Source: Caldifarciminota bacterium (GTDB lineage: Bacteria > WOR-3 > Hydrothermia > UBA1063 > CAJXJZ01). From it: 7,512 nucleotides of DNA. Location of the stretch: contig JALTEL010000344.1 in the NCBI GenBank assembly GCA_027073945.1, positions 1 to 7,512 on the forward strand, read 5' to 3'. Below the pieces are notes generated by a model. It was given only the letters and a program-made list of their open reading frames with translations, ran no database searches and was not told the DNA's origin. The translations under genes were made by a program, and so were the position numbers. Position 1 is the first letter of the stretch; the number at the start of each line of letters is the position of its first letter. Below, piece by piece: positions 1 through 6,316 of this stretch.

Positions 1-1448
1 TTTATTTGAGCGTGAATTTTGATACATCCTTTGCCGTTTACAGACTTTCAGATACCTCGTATTATCTTTTGAAAGAACAGAGTGGTAATTTCCCTGTTGT
101 GTTTAAAGATAACAATGCGCCTTTTGTGATGTATTCCGCTGATAGTGCAATTTATAAGGAATCCTTATATGACAGCACGGCACAATTTATACAAAATGGC
201 ATGTTTGTTTCATTTCCTGCCAGGACCAATGACAGAAGCATATATTTTATACCGAATGACTTTTATCTGTACAAATACGATATTTCCAATAGTACTATAA
301 ACATAGTTGATTCCGGATTCATTGATGCGGTCTGTGGGGGTGCTTTCCTGAGTTTTAGAAGAAGGGGGGATTTTGATATAAAGCCGTTTGAATACTCGGA
401 TGAGGGACTGATGGCAGCTTCCATGCATGGGACCGAAATGATGAGTTTAGTGGGCGGTTTCTGGGAAGGTAGAATGGTGGGAAGTGCACTGCTCTCAGAC
501 TTTGTACTTGCAAAAACAGAAAGAATAAGCGCACAGGAGCCCGGACAATTCGAAAATGTTATTGAGGAGGATTTCTGGGTTGAAGCACTTGAGTGGTCTA
601 TCTGGCATAAGGTTAATATCATTTCTTCTTCTCTTGGATATTCGGATTGGTATGAAAAAAAGGATATGAACGGAGAAACCGCTGTGTCATCACGAGCTGC
701 ATCAAAGGCGCTGTCTTCAAATGTTTTGGTTGTGAATGCCATCGGAAATGAGGAGAGCCACAGTATTACTCCGGACACGACATTATCCGCGCCTTCGGAT
801 GCTAAAGGCATTATTGCTGTGGGTGGCACGGATTCAACCGGGACAAAACCCGAACTATGTTCGTACGGGCCTTCTGCTGACGGCAGGATAAAACCAGAGC
901 TTGTGGCTCCCTTTAATGGTTATTTTGTGGATGATACGGGAATGGTTTACAGGCTGGGTGGGACATCGGTTTCAACTGCTCTTGTATCCGGAGGAGCTGC
1001 TGTGGTGTGGAGCGGACATCCTTCGTGGGATGCAGCTGCAGTGAGAAATGCTATGTTGAATACCTGCACAGAGCTGCCGGGATACCCTGCTCCCAATAAT
1101 ATAACGGGACATGGGCTTGTGAATGTTTACAGGGCACTCTACTATGAGACACCTGTTAAACAGAGTAGAGATGACATTGTTATCATATCGCCATATCCCA
1201 ATCCCTTTCCCAGGACAAAGGATATATATCTAAATATTCCTGTAAGGCTTGTTCATAGAACGAGCTTACATGTGTTTATAGTAAACATTGGAGGAACCAG
1301 GTTGAAAGACGTTACAATTGGCGGTGAAAAAGGTCCGGGCACGGTTAATATAAAGATAAGAGCGAATGATCTTGCCCCGGGATTATATACAATTTTAATA
1401 CATACGGGCTTTGGTGCTGCTCGTTCTAAATTTCTCGTAAAGGAGTGA
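1..1448 (+). CDS. Secreted subtilisin-like serine protease (S8 family) with C-terminal T9SS-type sorting domain, 5' end cut by window
   Basis: Probable extracellular endopeptidase. Residues are numbered from the TTG at base 6, which is unlikely to be the true start: the frame is open to the left edge and no signal peptide is seen. The catalytic triad is complete: Asp102 in IVDSGF, His141 in HGT, and Ser321 in GGTSVSTALVSGG, with the oxyanion-hole Asn248 in NAIGN. The segment around 287-302 (YGPSADGRIKPELVAP) is a hallmark of bacterial subtilases. Compared with the usual GTSMATP box, Ala-Thr-Pro is replaced by Ser-Thr-Ala, so the proline is missing. The catalytic domain ends near residue 380. 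Residues 395-480 start with SPYPNPF and end with a GLYTILI strand and a basic KFLVKE tail, which fits the type A sorting/FlgD-like Ig module that directs export and is normally removed at the outer membrane. The TPR gene follows after 4 bases, so the two are likely cotranscribed. Family assignment is firm; export by T9SS is inference from the tail. Confidence 0.93.
   Translation, partial: YLSVNFDTSFAVYRLSDTSYYLLKEQSGNFPVVFKDNNAPFVMYSADSAIYKESLYDSTAQFIQNGMFVSFPARTNDRSIYFIPNDFYLYKYDISNSTINIVDSGFIDAVCGGAFLSFRRRGDFDIKPFEYSDEGLMAASMHGTEMMSLVGGFWEGRMVGSALLSDFVLAKTERISAQEPGQFENVIEEDFWVEALEWSIWHKVNIISSSLGYSDWYEKKDMNGETAVSSRAASKALSSNVLVVNAIGNEESHSITPDTTLSAPSDAKGIIAVGGTDSTGTKPELCSYGPSADGRIKPELVAPFNGYFVDDTGMVYRLGGTSVSTALVSGGAAVVWSGHPSWDAAAVRNAMLNTCTELPGYPAPNNITGHGLVNVYRALYYETPVKQSRDDIVIISPYPNPFPRTKDIYLNIPVRLVHRTSLHVFIVNIGGTRLKDVTIGGEKGPGTVNIKIRANDLAPGLYTILIHTGFGAARSKFLVKE
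1439..1445 (+). promoter_or_regulatory. Ribosome binding site for the TPR gene
   Basis: AAAGGAG lies in the last codons of the protease gene, 7 bases before the ATG at 1453. It fixes the start of the TPR gene and makes it likely that the two genes are translated from one message. Confidence 0.8.
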
Positions 1449-1452
1449 GTCC

Positions 1453-2160
1453 ATGCATATTATAATGATACTGATATTGGTAGGACAAATTCAAAGAGGC
1501 GATTTGCTTTTTAAAAATATGAATTATGAGGGGGCGATGCAGGCATACACACAGGCTTTAAATAGCGGGAAACGAGGGGTTTATTACAGGCTCTCCCGTT
1601 TGCTATGCAATATGGGGGATGCTGAGTCTGATAAAAACATAAAGAAGAGCTATTATATGAAAGCCCTTTATTATGCCAACATGGCCATATCCGAAGATTC
1701 CCTGGGATATGAGGGCTTTCTCTGGAAAGCCGCTTCTCTTGGAGATATTGCGCTATTTAAAGGCGGGAAACAAAAAATTAAATATGCTTTTGAGATTAAA
1801 AGAAATGTGCTGACTGCAATATCTCTGAACAAAAATTGTGCACTCTGCTTTTTTATTCTTGGCGAGTATAACAGAGAAGCTGCAACGCTTAATCCTATTC
1901 TCAAGAGTTTTGCGAAAGCACTTTTTGGAAAGATACCTGAGGGTACTCTGGATAGCTCATACATCTATGATTCAATTGCCGTTAATCTGGATTCGGCTTC
2001 AATTCAATTCCATCTGGGACTTGCCAGGACGCTTATAAAATTGAAGGACACAAAGGATGCGGCAGTACATCTCAGAAAAGCGATTAGTTTGCCTGTATTT
2101 TATAAAAAGGATTATAATCTCAAAGAAGAGGCAAAAAAACTGCTTAAAAAAACAGGCTAA
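1453..2160 (+). CDS. TPR-repeat protein, bacterial RMDN/TatT-like
   Basis: A 235-residue helical repeat protein, probably exported or membrane-anchored and acting through protein contacts; no catalytic motif is seen. A short hydrophobic stretch at residues 2-11 (HIIMILILVG) could be a minimal signal or anchor. There is no lipobox cysteine. TPR-like helix pairs can be followed at about 14-37 (GDLLFKNMNYEGAMQAYTQA), 66-100, 117-147 and 183-213 (HLGLARTLIKLKDTKDAAVH). The segment around 128-165 (NCALCFFILGEYNREAA, then ALFGKIPEGTL) follows the pattern of bacterial homologues of regulator of microtubule dynamics (RMDN/FAM82) and TatT-like proteins, where a conserved W/Y-N-R-E-x-A turn precedes an FG-x-(L/I)-P-x-G-(S/T) loop. 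The start is set by the AAAGGAG upstream. The gene lies directly behind a secreted protease, which suggests an envelope role, but the substrate or partner cannot be read from the sequence. Confidence 0.85.
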   Translation: MHIIMILILVGQIQRGDLLFKNMNYEGAMQAYTQALNSGKRGVYYRLSRLLCNMGDAESDKNIKKSYYMKALYYANMAISEDSLGYEGFLWKAASLGDIALFKGGKQKIKYAFEIKRNVLTAISLNKNCALCFFILGEYNREAATLNPILKSFAKALFGKIPEGTLDSSYIYDSIAVNLDSASIQFHLGLARTLIKLKDTKDAAVHLRKAISLPVFYKKDYNLKEEAKKLLKKTG

Positions 2161-2182
2161 TAAAAAGCAGTAGTGTTTTTTT
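2133..2182 (+). terminator. Possible intrinsic terminator after the TPR gene
   Basis: A 7-bp stem, ACTGCTT (2139-2145) with AAGCAGT (2165-2171), closes a 19-base loop. A run of seven T (2176-2182) follows 4 bases later and could also pair with the A run at 2133-2138. The stem includes the end of the TPR coding region and its stop codon. The long loop and the low GC content make it a weak terminator at best. Confidence 0.35.
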
Positions 2183-2200
2183 CCCTGAAAACCTGGAAAT

Positions 2201-2229
2201 TTGATTATACCTGTATGATAGGATAAAAT
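2201..2229 (+). promoter_or_regulatory. Candidate sigma-70 type promoter for the EFR1/radical SAM pair
   Basis: TTGATT (2201-2206) and TAAAAT (2224-2229) are separated by exactly 17 bases and match the -35 and -10 consensus at 4 and 5 of 6 positions. The expected transcription start, about 7 bases after the -10 box, falls on or next to the ATG at 2237. The message would then have almost no leader. The only Shine-Dalgarno-like sequence is AGGA at 2220-2223, 13 bases from the ATG, which is too far for normal use. Confidence 0.45.
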
Positions 2230-2236
2230 TATATAT

Positions 2237-3004
2237 ATGAAATATCTAATTCTTTATTATTCTGGTAGTGGAAATACACAGAGAGTTGCACAGATATTGT
2301 CTGCTCAATTAAGAAATAACGGCGCAAAGGTCACCATGAAGTTTATAAAGAAGGGTTTAAAAATTCAGCCTGATTTTGACAGGATTATAGTGGGTTCACC
2401 TGTTTATGCATACAGCCCGCCGCGGACAGTAATGGAAATTCTATCTGCAATAAACCTTCCTTTTGTACCTGTGTATATGTTTTTTACAAAAGGACTTATA
2501 CTGGGTAATGCAGATGTAAAACTTGCAAATTTGCTTAAATCAAAAGGCTTAAAAATTATAGGCAAAACGGATTTTCTCCTTGCCGACAGTCTTTTTATAT
2601 TGAGCGCACAAAAAGGGAGTCTCCTGCATTATATTTATCTGTTACCCAATAAACTATCAGCAAAGAAGCTCTCAAAATTCTCTGCTAAAGTATTGCAGGC
2701 TTTTGATAGAAATGAAGTAGCGGAAATTCGCAACAAATGGTATGTGGCATTTACGGATTGTGTGGCAAAGGCCTTCTGGAAAAAGGAGAAAGAATGGCAG
2801 AGTGAGATGTTTGCAGATGAAAAGTGCGATTTATGTGGTGCATGTGTCGGACTTTGCCCCAGAGATAATATTGAAATAAGAGAATCACATGTTATTTTTG
2901 GAGACGATTGTGATTTCTGTATGAGATGCCTGCATAGATGCCCAAAAGAGGCAATTCAGATAGGCAGGATTACTATTAATAGCCCCAGATACAGGGGTAT
3001 TTAA
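2237..3004 (+). CDS. EFR1-family flavodoxin-like/2x[4Fe-4S] ferredoxin fusion protein
   Basis: A cytoplasmic electron carrier that joins an FMN-binding flavodoxin-like domain (about 1-160) to a bacterial two-cluster ferredoxin (about 190-245). The N-terminus, MKYLILYYSGSGNTQRVA, contains the phosphate-binding loop after the first beta strand. IIVGSPVYAYSPPRTV (50-65) is the next flavin-contacting loop of this group. Two complete cluster motifs follow: Cys197, 200, 203, 207 (CDLCGACVGLCP) and Cys225, 228, 231, 235 (CDFCMRCLHRCP). This should bind two [4Fe-4S] clusters, each completed by the fourth cysteine of the other motif, as in clostridial ferredoxins. Length and domain order fit the EFR1 ferredoxin family, whose physiological partners are mostly unknown. 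The stop codon lies 1 base before the GTG of the next gene, a radical SAM enzyme, and suggests that this protein could supply its electrons. The ATG has no well-placed ribosome site; see the promoter entry. Confidence 0.9.
   Translation: MKYLILYYSGSGNTQRVAQILSAQLRNNGAKVTMKFIKKGLKIQPDFDRIIVGSPVYAYSPPRTVMEILSAINLPFVPVYMFFTKGLILGNADVKLANLLKSKGLKIIGKTDFLLADSLFILSAQKGSLLHYIYLLPNKLSAKKLSKFSAKVLQAFDRNEVAEIRNKWYVAFTDCVAKAFWKKEKEWQSEMFADEKCDLCGACVGLCPRDNIEIRESHVIFGDDCDFCMRCLHRCPKEAIQIGRITINSPRYRGI
2983..2997 (+). repeat. Small inverted repeat at the gene 3/gene 4 junction
   Basis: CCCC (2983-2986) and GGGG (2994-2997) flank a 7-base loop just before the stop codon of the EFR1 gene. The second arm is also the only Shine-Dalgarno-like sequence for the GTG at 3006. 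If the hairpin forms it would hide that site and favour the downstream ATG at 3018. It is short and may be chance. Confidence 0.25.
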
Positions 3005-3007
3005 TGT

Positions 3008-3011
3008 GGAG
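3008..3011 (+). promoter_or_regulatory. Ribosome binding site that decides the radical SAM start
   Basis: GGAG is 6 bases before the ATG at 3018 and lies inside the reading frame that would begin at the GTG at 3006. This favours the ATG. The competing AGGGG at 2993-2997 is 8 bases before the GTG but lies in a possible hairpin arm. Confidence 0.55.
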
Positions 3012-3017
3012 AGTCCG

Positions 3018-3974
3018 ATGATTAAACCGTATGGATTAAATGATAAGAAAAGGTTTGAGAAGTGTAATTTATGCCCGAGGAATTGTCTTGTAAACAGGTG
3101 GGGAATAAAATCCGGGTTTTGTAATACGGATTCCTCATTTAATATAGCTTCAATTACAGTTCATTTTGGAGAGGAGCCTGCAATCTCTGGTGATAAAGGG
3201 ATTTGTAATGTTTTTTTCACGAGATGCAACATGCAGTGTATTTACTGCCAGAATTATCAGATAAGCAGAAACAGGGGAGAGATAATTGAACATACAATGG
3301 AATACGAGGATGTACTGGACAAGATTGAGTATGAACTGGATAGAGGAGTGCGTTCCGTAGGTTTTGTCTCGCCTTCTCATGTAATATTACAGGTGAAAGC
3401 GATAATAAATGGACTTCGCAGAAGGGGGAGAAAACCAATTTTTGTTTTTAACACAAATGCTTATGACAAAGTGAGCATTCTGGAAGAAATCAAAGAACTT
3501 ATCGACGTATATTTGCCGGATTTCAAGTATATGGATAGAAAAATAGCATCCCAATACTCAAAAACGCCAGGATATCCTGAAATTGCACAAAAGGCCATAC
3601 TTACCATGTTCAGGCAAAAGGGTGAGAGAGTTATCTTTGATGAAAGAGGTGTTGCGAGGTCAGGTCTCATTATAAGGCATCTTGTATTACCCGGTCATAT
3701 TGAAAACAGTAAAAAGGTTTTGAGATTTATTGCAGAGCAACTGTCCAACAATGTGTACATATCTGTTATGTCTCAGTACACCCCTACACAGCCCGTTCTC
3801 GGTCACCCGTTACTGGGAAGAAGGCTTTATAAATGGGAATATGAAGAGGTACTGGAAGAGATGAACAGACTTGGTTTTAAAAACGGATGGGTCCAAAATC
3901 TTTATGAAAGTGACGATTATATGCCGGATTTTTCATCTCCCGCTCCTTTTGAATTTAAAAAGACTCCAACTTAA
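3018..3974 (+). CDS. Radical SAM protein, COG1313/PflX-like (pyruvate formate-lyase-activating enzyme homologue)
   Basis: A cytoplasmic iron-sulfur enzyme expected to cleave S-adenosylmethionine to make a 5'-deoxyadenosyl radical; its substrate is unknown. I prefer the ATG at 3018 because GGAG (3008-3011) sits 6 bases before it; a GTG at 3006 would add four residues. Numbered from that GTG, the radical SAM motif is Cys74, 78, 81 (CNMQCIYCQNYQIS). A second cysteine set precedes it: Cys20, 23, 27 and 39 (CNLCPRNC, then GFC), followed by HFGEEPAISG. This front motif is characteristic of COG1313 and of related AmmeMemo-type radical SAM proteins. Later landmarks are DVYLPDFKY (167-175), RHLVLPGH (224-231) and MSQYTP (255-260), all usual for the family. 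No glycyl-radical enzyme lies nearby, so the common name 'pyruvate formate-lyase activating enzyme' should not be taken as function. It is translated together with the EFR1 protein upstream. Confidence 0.92.
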   Translation: MIKPYGLNDKKRFEKCNLCPRNCLVNRWGIKSGFCNTDSSFNIASITVHFGEEPAISGDKGICNVFFTRCNMQCIYCQNYQISRNRGEIIEHTMEYEDVLDKIEYELDRGVRSVGFVSPSHVILQVKAIINGLRRRGRKPIFVFNTNAYDKVSILEEIKELIDVYLPDFKYMDRKIASQYSKTPGYPEIAQKAILTMFRQKGERVIFDERGVARSGLIIRHLVLPGHIENSKKVLRFIAEQLSNNVYISVMSQYTPTQPVLGHPLLGRRLYKWEYEEVLEEMNRLGFKNGWVQNLYESDDYMPDFSSPAPFEFKKTPT

Positions 3975-3998
3975 AATTTTATGCACTTAAAAAATTTT
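3973..3998. terminator. AT-only inverted repeat between convergent genes, possible weak bidirectional terminator
   Basis: AAAATTTT occurs at 3973-3980 and again at 3991-3998, separated by 10 bases. Each copy is itself a palindrome and the two can pair. It fills most of the 40 bases between two facing stop codons, where a shared terminator is expected. The stem has no GC pair, so its stability is doubtful. Confidence 0.25.
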
Positions 3999-4014
3999 GT
4001 GTAATACGCAGAGC

Positions 4015-5184
4015 TTACAGAGTATTTATAAATTCAGCTAATTTTTGAGCTCCTTCTTCCAGATTTTCCAATGAGTTGGCAAATGATATACGTATATGAC
4101 CCTCGCCGTTTTTGCCAAATGATGTGCCAGGGAGCACAGCAACTCCGAATTTTTCGAGGAGCCTTCTTGCGAATTCCGTGCTCGGCATATTTAAATCCAT
4201 CACCTCGGGGAAAAAGTAAAATGCACCTTCGGGTTTTATTGTCTTCAATCTGTCAACATCAAGTAGTTTTTCATATATAACATCTCTCCTGCGCTGGAAT
4301 TCTGAGACCATTTTTTTTATGAAATTTTCCCCGCTTTCAAGTGCGACAATGCCGGCTTCCTGAATAAATGGAGGTACGCATGATATTGAATTCTGAACTA
4401 TCTTTACAACAGGCTTTACCAAAAATGAGGGAAGTATCCCGTACCCGAGACGCCAGCCGGTCATAGCGTATGTCTTGGAAAATCCGTCAACCAGAACAAC
4501 CCTGTCTTTATCTTCTTCCTCCATGAATTTTGTGATTGATAAATGTGCCTTTTCATATATAATCCGTGAATAAACTTCGTCAGATATTACAAGAATGTTA
4601 TAAGCCCTTGCAACATCAAGAATGTCCATAAGATCCTGAGGGGTTGCAATTCGTCCTGTGGGGTTTGAAGGGTAATTCAATATTATTGCCTTTGTTCTTT
4701 TTGTTATTTTGTTCTGTATTTCTTCAGCATCAATTGTGTTTGTCTTTTCCATGAATATCGTATAGGGAATGGCTTTTCCGGAAGCAAAATTTACAAGGCT
4801 TCCATAAGAAAGATAGCCGGGGTCAGGTATCAAAACCTCTTCTCCCGGATTTAATATTGCAAGAAGAATAAATAGAAGTATTGGCTTTGCTCCGGAAGCT
4901 ACAACTATGTTATTACTGGATACGTTTATTTTCCTGAACTTTTTTTCGTATACAGTAATAGCCTCTTTTAACTTCTCTATGCCCTGCGATGCGGTATAAT
5001 GCGTCTCATTTCTATCAAGAGATTGTACAAGGGCCTTTTTTATGGCATCGTCTGTATTAAAATCTGGCTCGCCAATTTCAAAGTGAATGACTTTTATACC
5101 CTTCTTCTCAAGTAATTTTGCCTGAGAAAGAACCTTAAAAGAATCCGATTCCTTGAGATTGTTAACGGAGTGTGATAGAATCAT
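4015..5184 (-). CDS. PLP-dependent aminotransferase, class I fold (aspartate aminotransferase-like)
   Basis: A cytoplasmic enzyme that moves an amino group between an amino acid and a 2-oxo acid using pyridoxal phosphate. The 389-residue length is normal for the Igamma-type bacterial aminotransferases. Visible landmarks: HFEIGEPDFNTD (35-46) at the substrate entrance; GAK (98-100) at the phosphate-binding turn; Tyr124 in PDPGYLSY, the ring-stacking position; Asn174 in NYPSNPTG; Asp202 and Tyr205 in SDEVY; the Schiff-base Lys237 in GFSKTYAMTGWRLGYG, with Arg245; and Arg365 in HIRISFA, which binds the substrate alpha-carboxylate. All key residues are present, so it should be active. Substrate choice (aspartate, alanine, aromatic or other) cannot be read from the sequence. 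It is the last gene of the minus-strand block; its ATG lies 2 bases after the stop of the barrel-sandwich gene. Only a weak GAAGA precedes it, so it is probably translated by coupling. Confidence 0.94.
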   Translation of the reverse strand: MILSHSVNNLKESDSFKVLSQAKLLEKKGIKVIHFEIGEPDFNTDDAIKKALVQSLDRNETHYTASQGIEKLKEAITVYEKKFRKINVSSNNIVVASGAKPILLFILLAILNPGEEVLIPDPGYLSYGSLVNFASGKAIPYTIFMEKTNTIDAEEIQNKITKRTKAIILNYPSNPTGRIATPQDLMDILDVARAYNILVISDEVYSRIIYEKAHLSITKFMEEEDKDRVVLVDGFSKTYAMTGWRLGYGILPSFLVKPVVKIVQNSISCVPPFIQEAGIVALESGENFIKKMVSEFQRRRDVIYEKLLDVDRLKTIKPEGAFYFFPEVMDLNMPSTEFARRLLEKFGVAVLPGTSFGKNGEGHIRISFANSLENLEEGAQKLAEFINTL

Positions 5185-5186
5185 GA

Positions 5187-6314
5187 TTATTCTTCAATGA
5201 TTTCAACATTTGCCCTCGGGACTGTCACAACTGTACCGTCGTCCAGTTTGGCCTCAAGTACTCTTACCTTTGCCTCGGTTTCAATTTGCTGAAGTTCTGA
5301 CGGGAGTGCTGTTACAACACCGATCTTCCCAAAGTGCGGTTCTCTTATTATTCTTATTCTTGTTTTTCCGATTACGAGTCCTCCCTCCTGTAATTCTGCA
5401 TCTTCGGCATGTATTTGCAGAGATTCATCAGGAACTATGACCTCGGGTCTTATCACCCCTGCTCTTATCTGGGTAGCTCCGCTGATCGAAGCCTTTTTTC
5501 CGTTAAGAGAATTCAACAGCTCAAATGTTCTCTTTGCCATGGATATCTTTCCGAACCCTTCTGTTATTACAAGTGTTATTCCCTTCCCTTCGTTCCCGGT
5601 TATTGCCACTCCTATGTCATATCCAAGAAAACCTCTTAAGTTTGCGTCGTCAATTCCACCTGCTACTATACCTGTAACGCCTATTTTTGCAGCTTTTTCC
5701 AGTGCCCCTGCCGTGACAAATGCACCGCCCACCAATATCTTTCCTTTATGCTCTTCTTTTATCATATCTTTGGTAACCTCACAGCCTGGCGAATCGCATA
5801 GTTGCTGGATATGTCCTATTCTTTCTTCACCTATGCCGAAAATACCCTGGATAAAGCTTGCTTTTGTTTCCACAATGACACCTTCATTTTCAATTACCTC
5901 TACCACTGTACCATCTATATATGCATTGACTTCCACAGGTTCCGGGGGTTCTCTGAGAATCACCTGGCCTGTTATATTTGATACTGAATCTATTGTCCCG
6001 TCAACGGGGGAAGTTACATTGGTTTTAAATATACCAAAGAAACTTTTTGAAATTGCAATGGGCTCTCCTTTTTTAACCTTATCACCTTGTTTTTTTATCA
6101 AGACCTGAGGAACCTCCTCAGGGGGTACTGAGAGCAGGCCCGCCACATTCAATGGCTGGACGTTTCCGGGAAGTTCCGTTCTTGCAACAATATCTTCTGC
6201 CTTTACCTTATCTCCCTTTTTTACCAGTACTTCTCCGATAAGAGGGAGCCTCCTCTCTTTTCTCAAAATTTCGGCCCTTGTTACTTTAAGGCCAGGTGTA
6301 TATGCATGTGCCAT
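5187..6314 (-). CDS. Uncharacterised protein with biotin/lipoyl-like barrel-sandwich segments and a KOW-like C-terminus
   Basis: Function unknown; I see no enzyme motif and no named family fits the whole protein. It has no signal peptide or membrane segment, so it is probably cytoplasmic. Residues 22-48 (RLPLIGEVLVKKGDKV, then EDIVART) and 72-117 (KKQGDKVKKGEPIA, then SPVDGTIDSV) look like two halves of a biotinyl/lipoyl or RnfC-type barrel-sandwich hybrid. The lysine signatures for biotin (MKM) or lipoate (DKA) are absent, so it should not be a carrier. A further DGTVVEV element lies at 134-140. Residues 190-295 form an alternating helix/strand domain rich in Gly (GIVAGGIDDANLRGFLGYDI, then ITEGFGKISMA and SGATQIRAGVIRPEV). 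Residues 310-375 (FGKIGVVTALP, then DDGTVVTVPRANVEII) resemble a KOW/SH3-like barrel. The only two possible zinc- or thiol-binding cysteines seen are Cys173 and Cys178. It sits between a DUF2723 membrane protein and an aminotransferase, 2 bases from each. Confidence 0.88.
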   Translation of the reverse strand: MAHAYTPGLKVTRAEILRKERRLPLIGEVLVKKGDKVKAEDIVARTELPGNVQPLNVAGLLSVPPEEVPQVLIKKQGDKVKKGEPIAISKSFFGIFKTNVTSPVDGTIDSVSNITGQVILREPPEPVEVNAYIDGTVVEVIENEGVIVETKASFIQGIFGIGEERIGHIQQLCDSPGCEVTKDMIKEEHKGKILVGGAFVTAGALEKAAKIGVTGIVAGGIDDANLRGFLGYDIGVAITGNEGKGITLVITEGFGKISMAKRTFELLNSLNGKKASISGATQIRAGVIRPEVIVPDESLQIHAEDAELQEGGLVIGKTRIRIIREPHFGKIGVVTALPSELQQIETEAKVRVLEAKLDDGTVVTVPRANVEIIEE

Positions 6315-6316
6315 GG

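Noticed and set aside
6..8. TTG as start codon of the protease gene
   Set aside because: The reading frame continues to the left edge, and no signal peptide follows the TTG as expected for a secreted protease.
263..829. 188-residue open frame on the minus strand opposite the protease gene
   Set aside because: It overlaps the protease catalytic domain, which has all triad residues; the translation is low in complexity and resembles nothing.
1838..2038. Small plus-strand frame inside the TPR gene
   Set aside because: It lies in another frame of a well-supported gene, without a ribosome site.
3018..3974. Naming the radical SAM gene pflA
   Set aside because: The front CxxCPxxC motif and the HFGEEPAISG segment place it in COG1313, and no pyruvate formate-lyase gene is nearby.
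5437..6108. 223-residue open frame on the plus strand opposite the barrel-sandwich gene
   Set aside because: It is fully antisense to a coherent gene with a strong ribosome site, its product is Ser/Pro/Ile-rich without domain character, and it has no ribosome site of its own.
5187..6314. Reading the barrel-sandwich protein as RnfC or as a biotin/lipoyl carrier protein
   Set aside because: No CxxCxxC iron-sulfur motifs, no flavin or NADH-binding motif and no MKM or DKA lysine motif are present.
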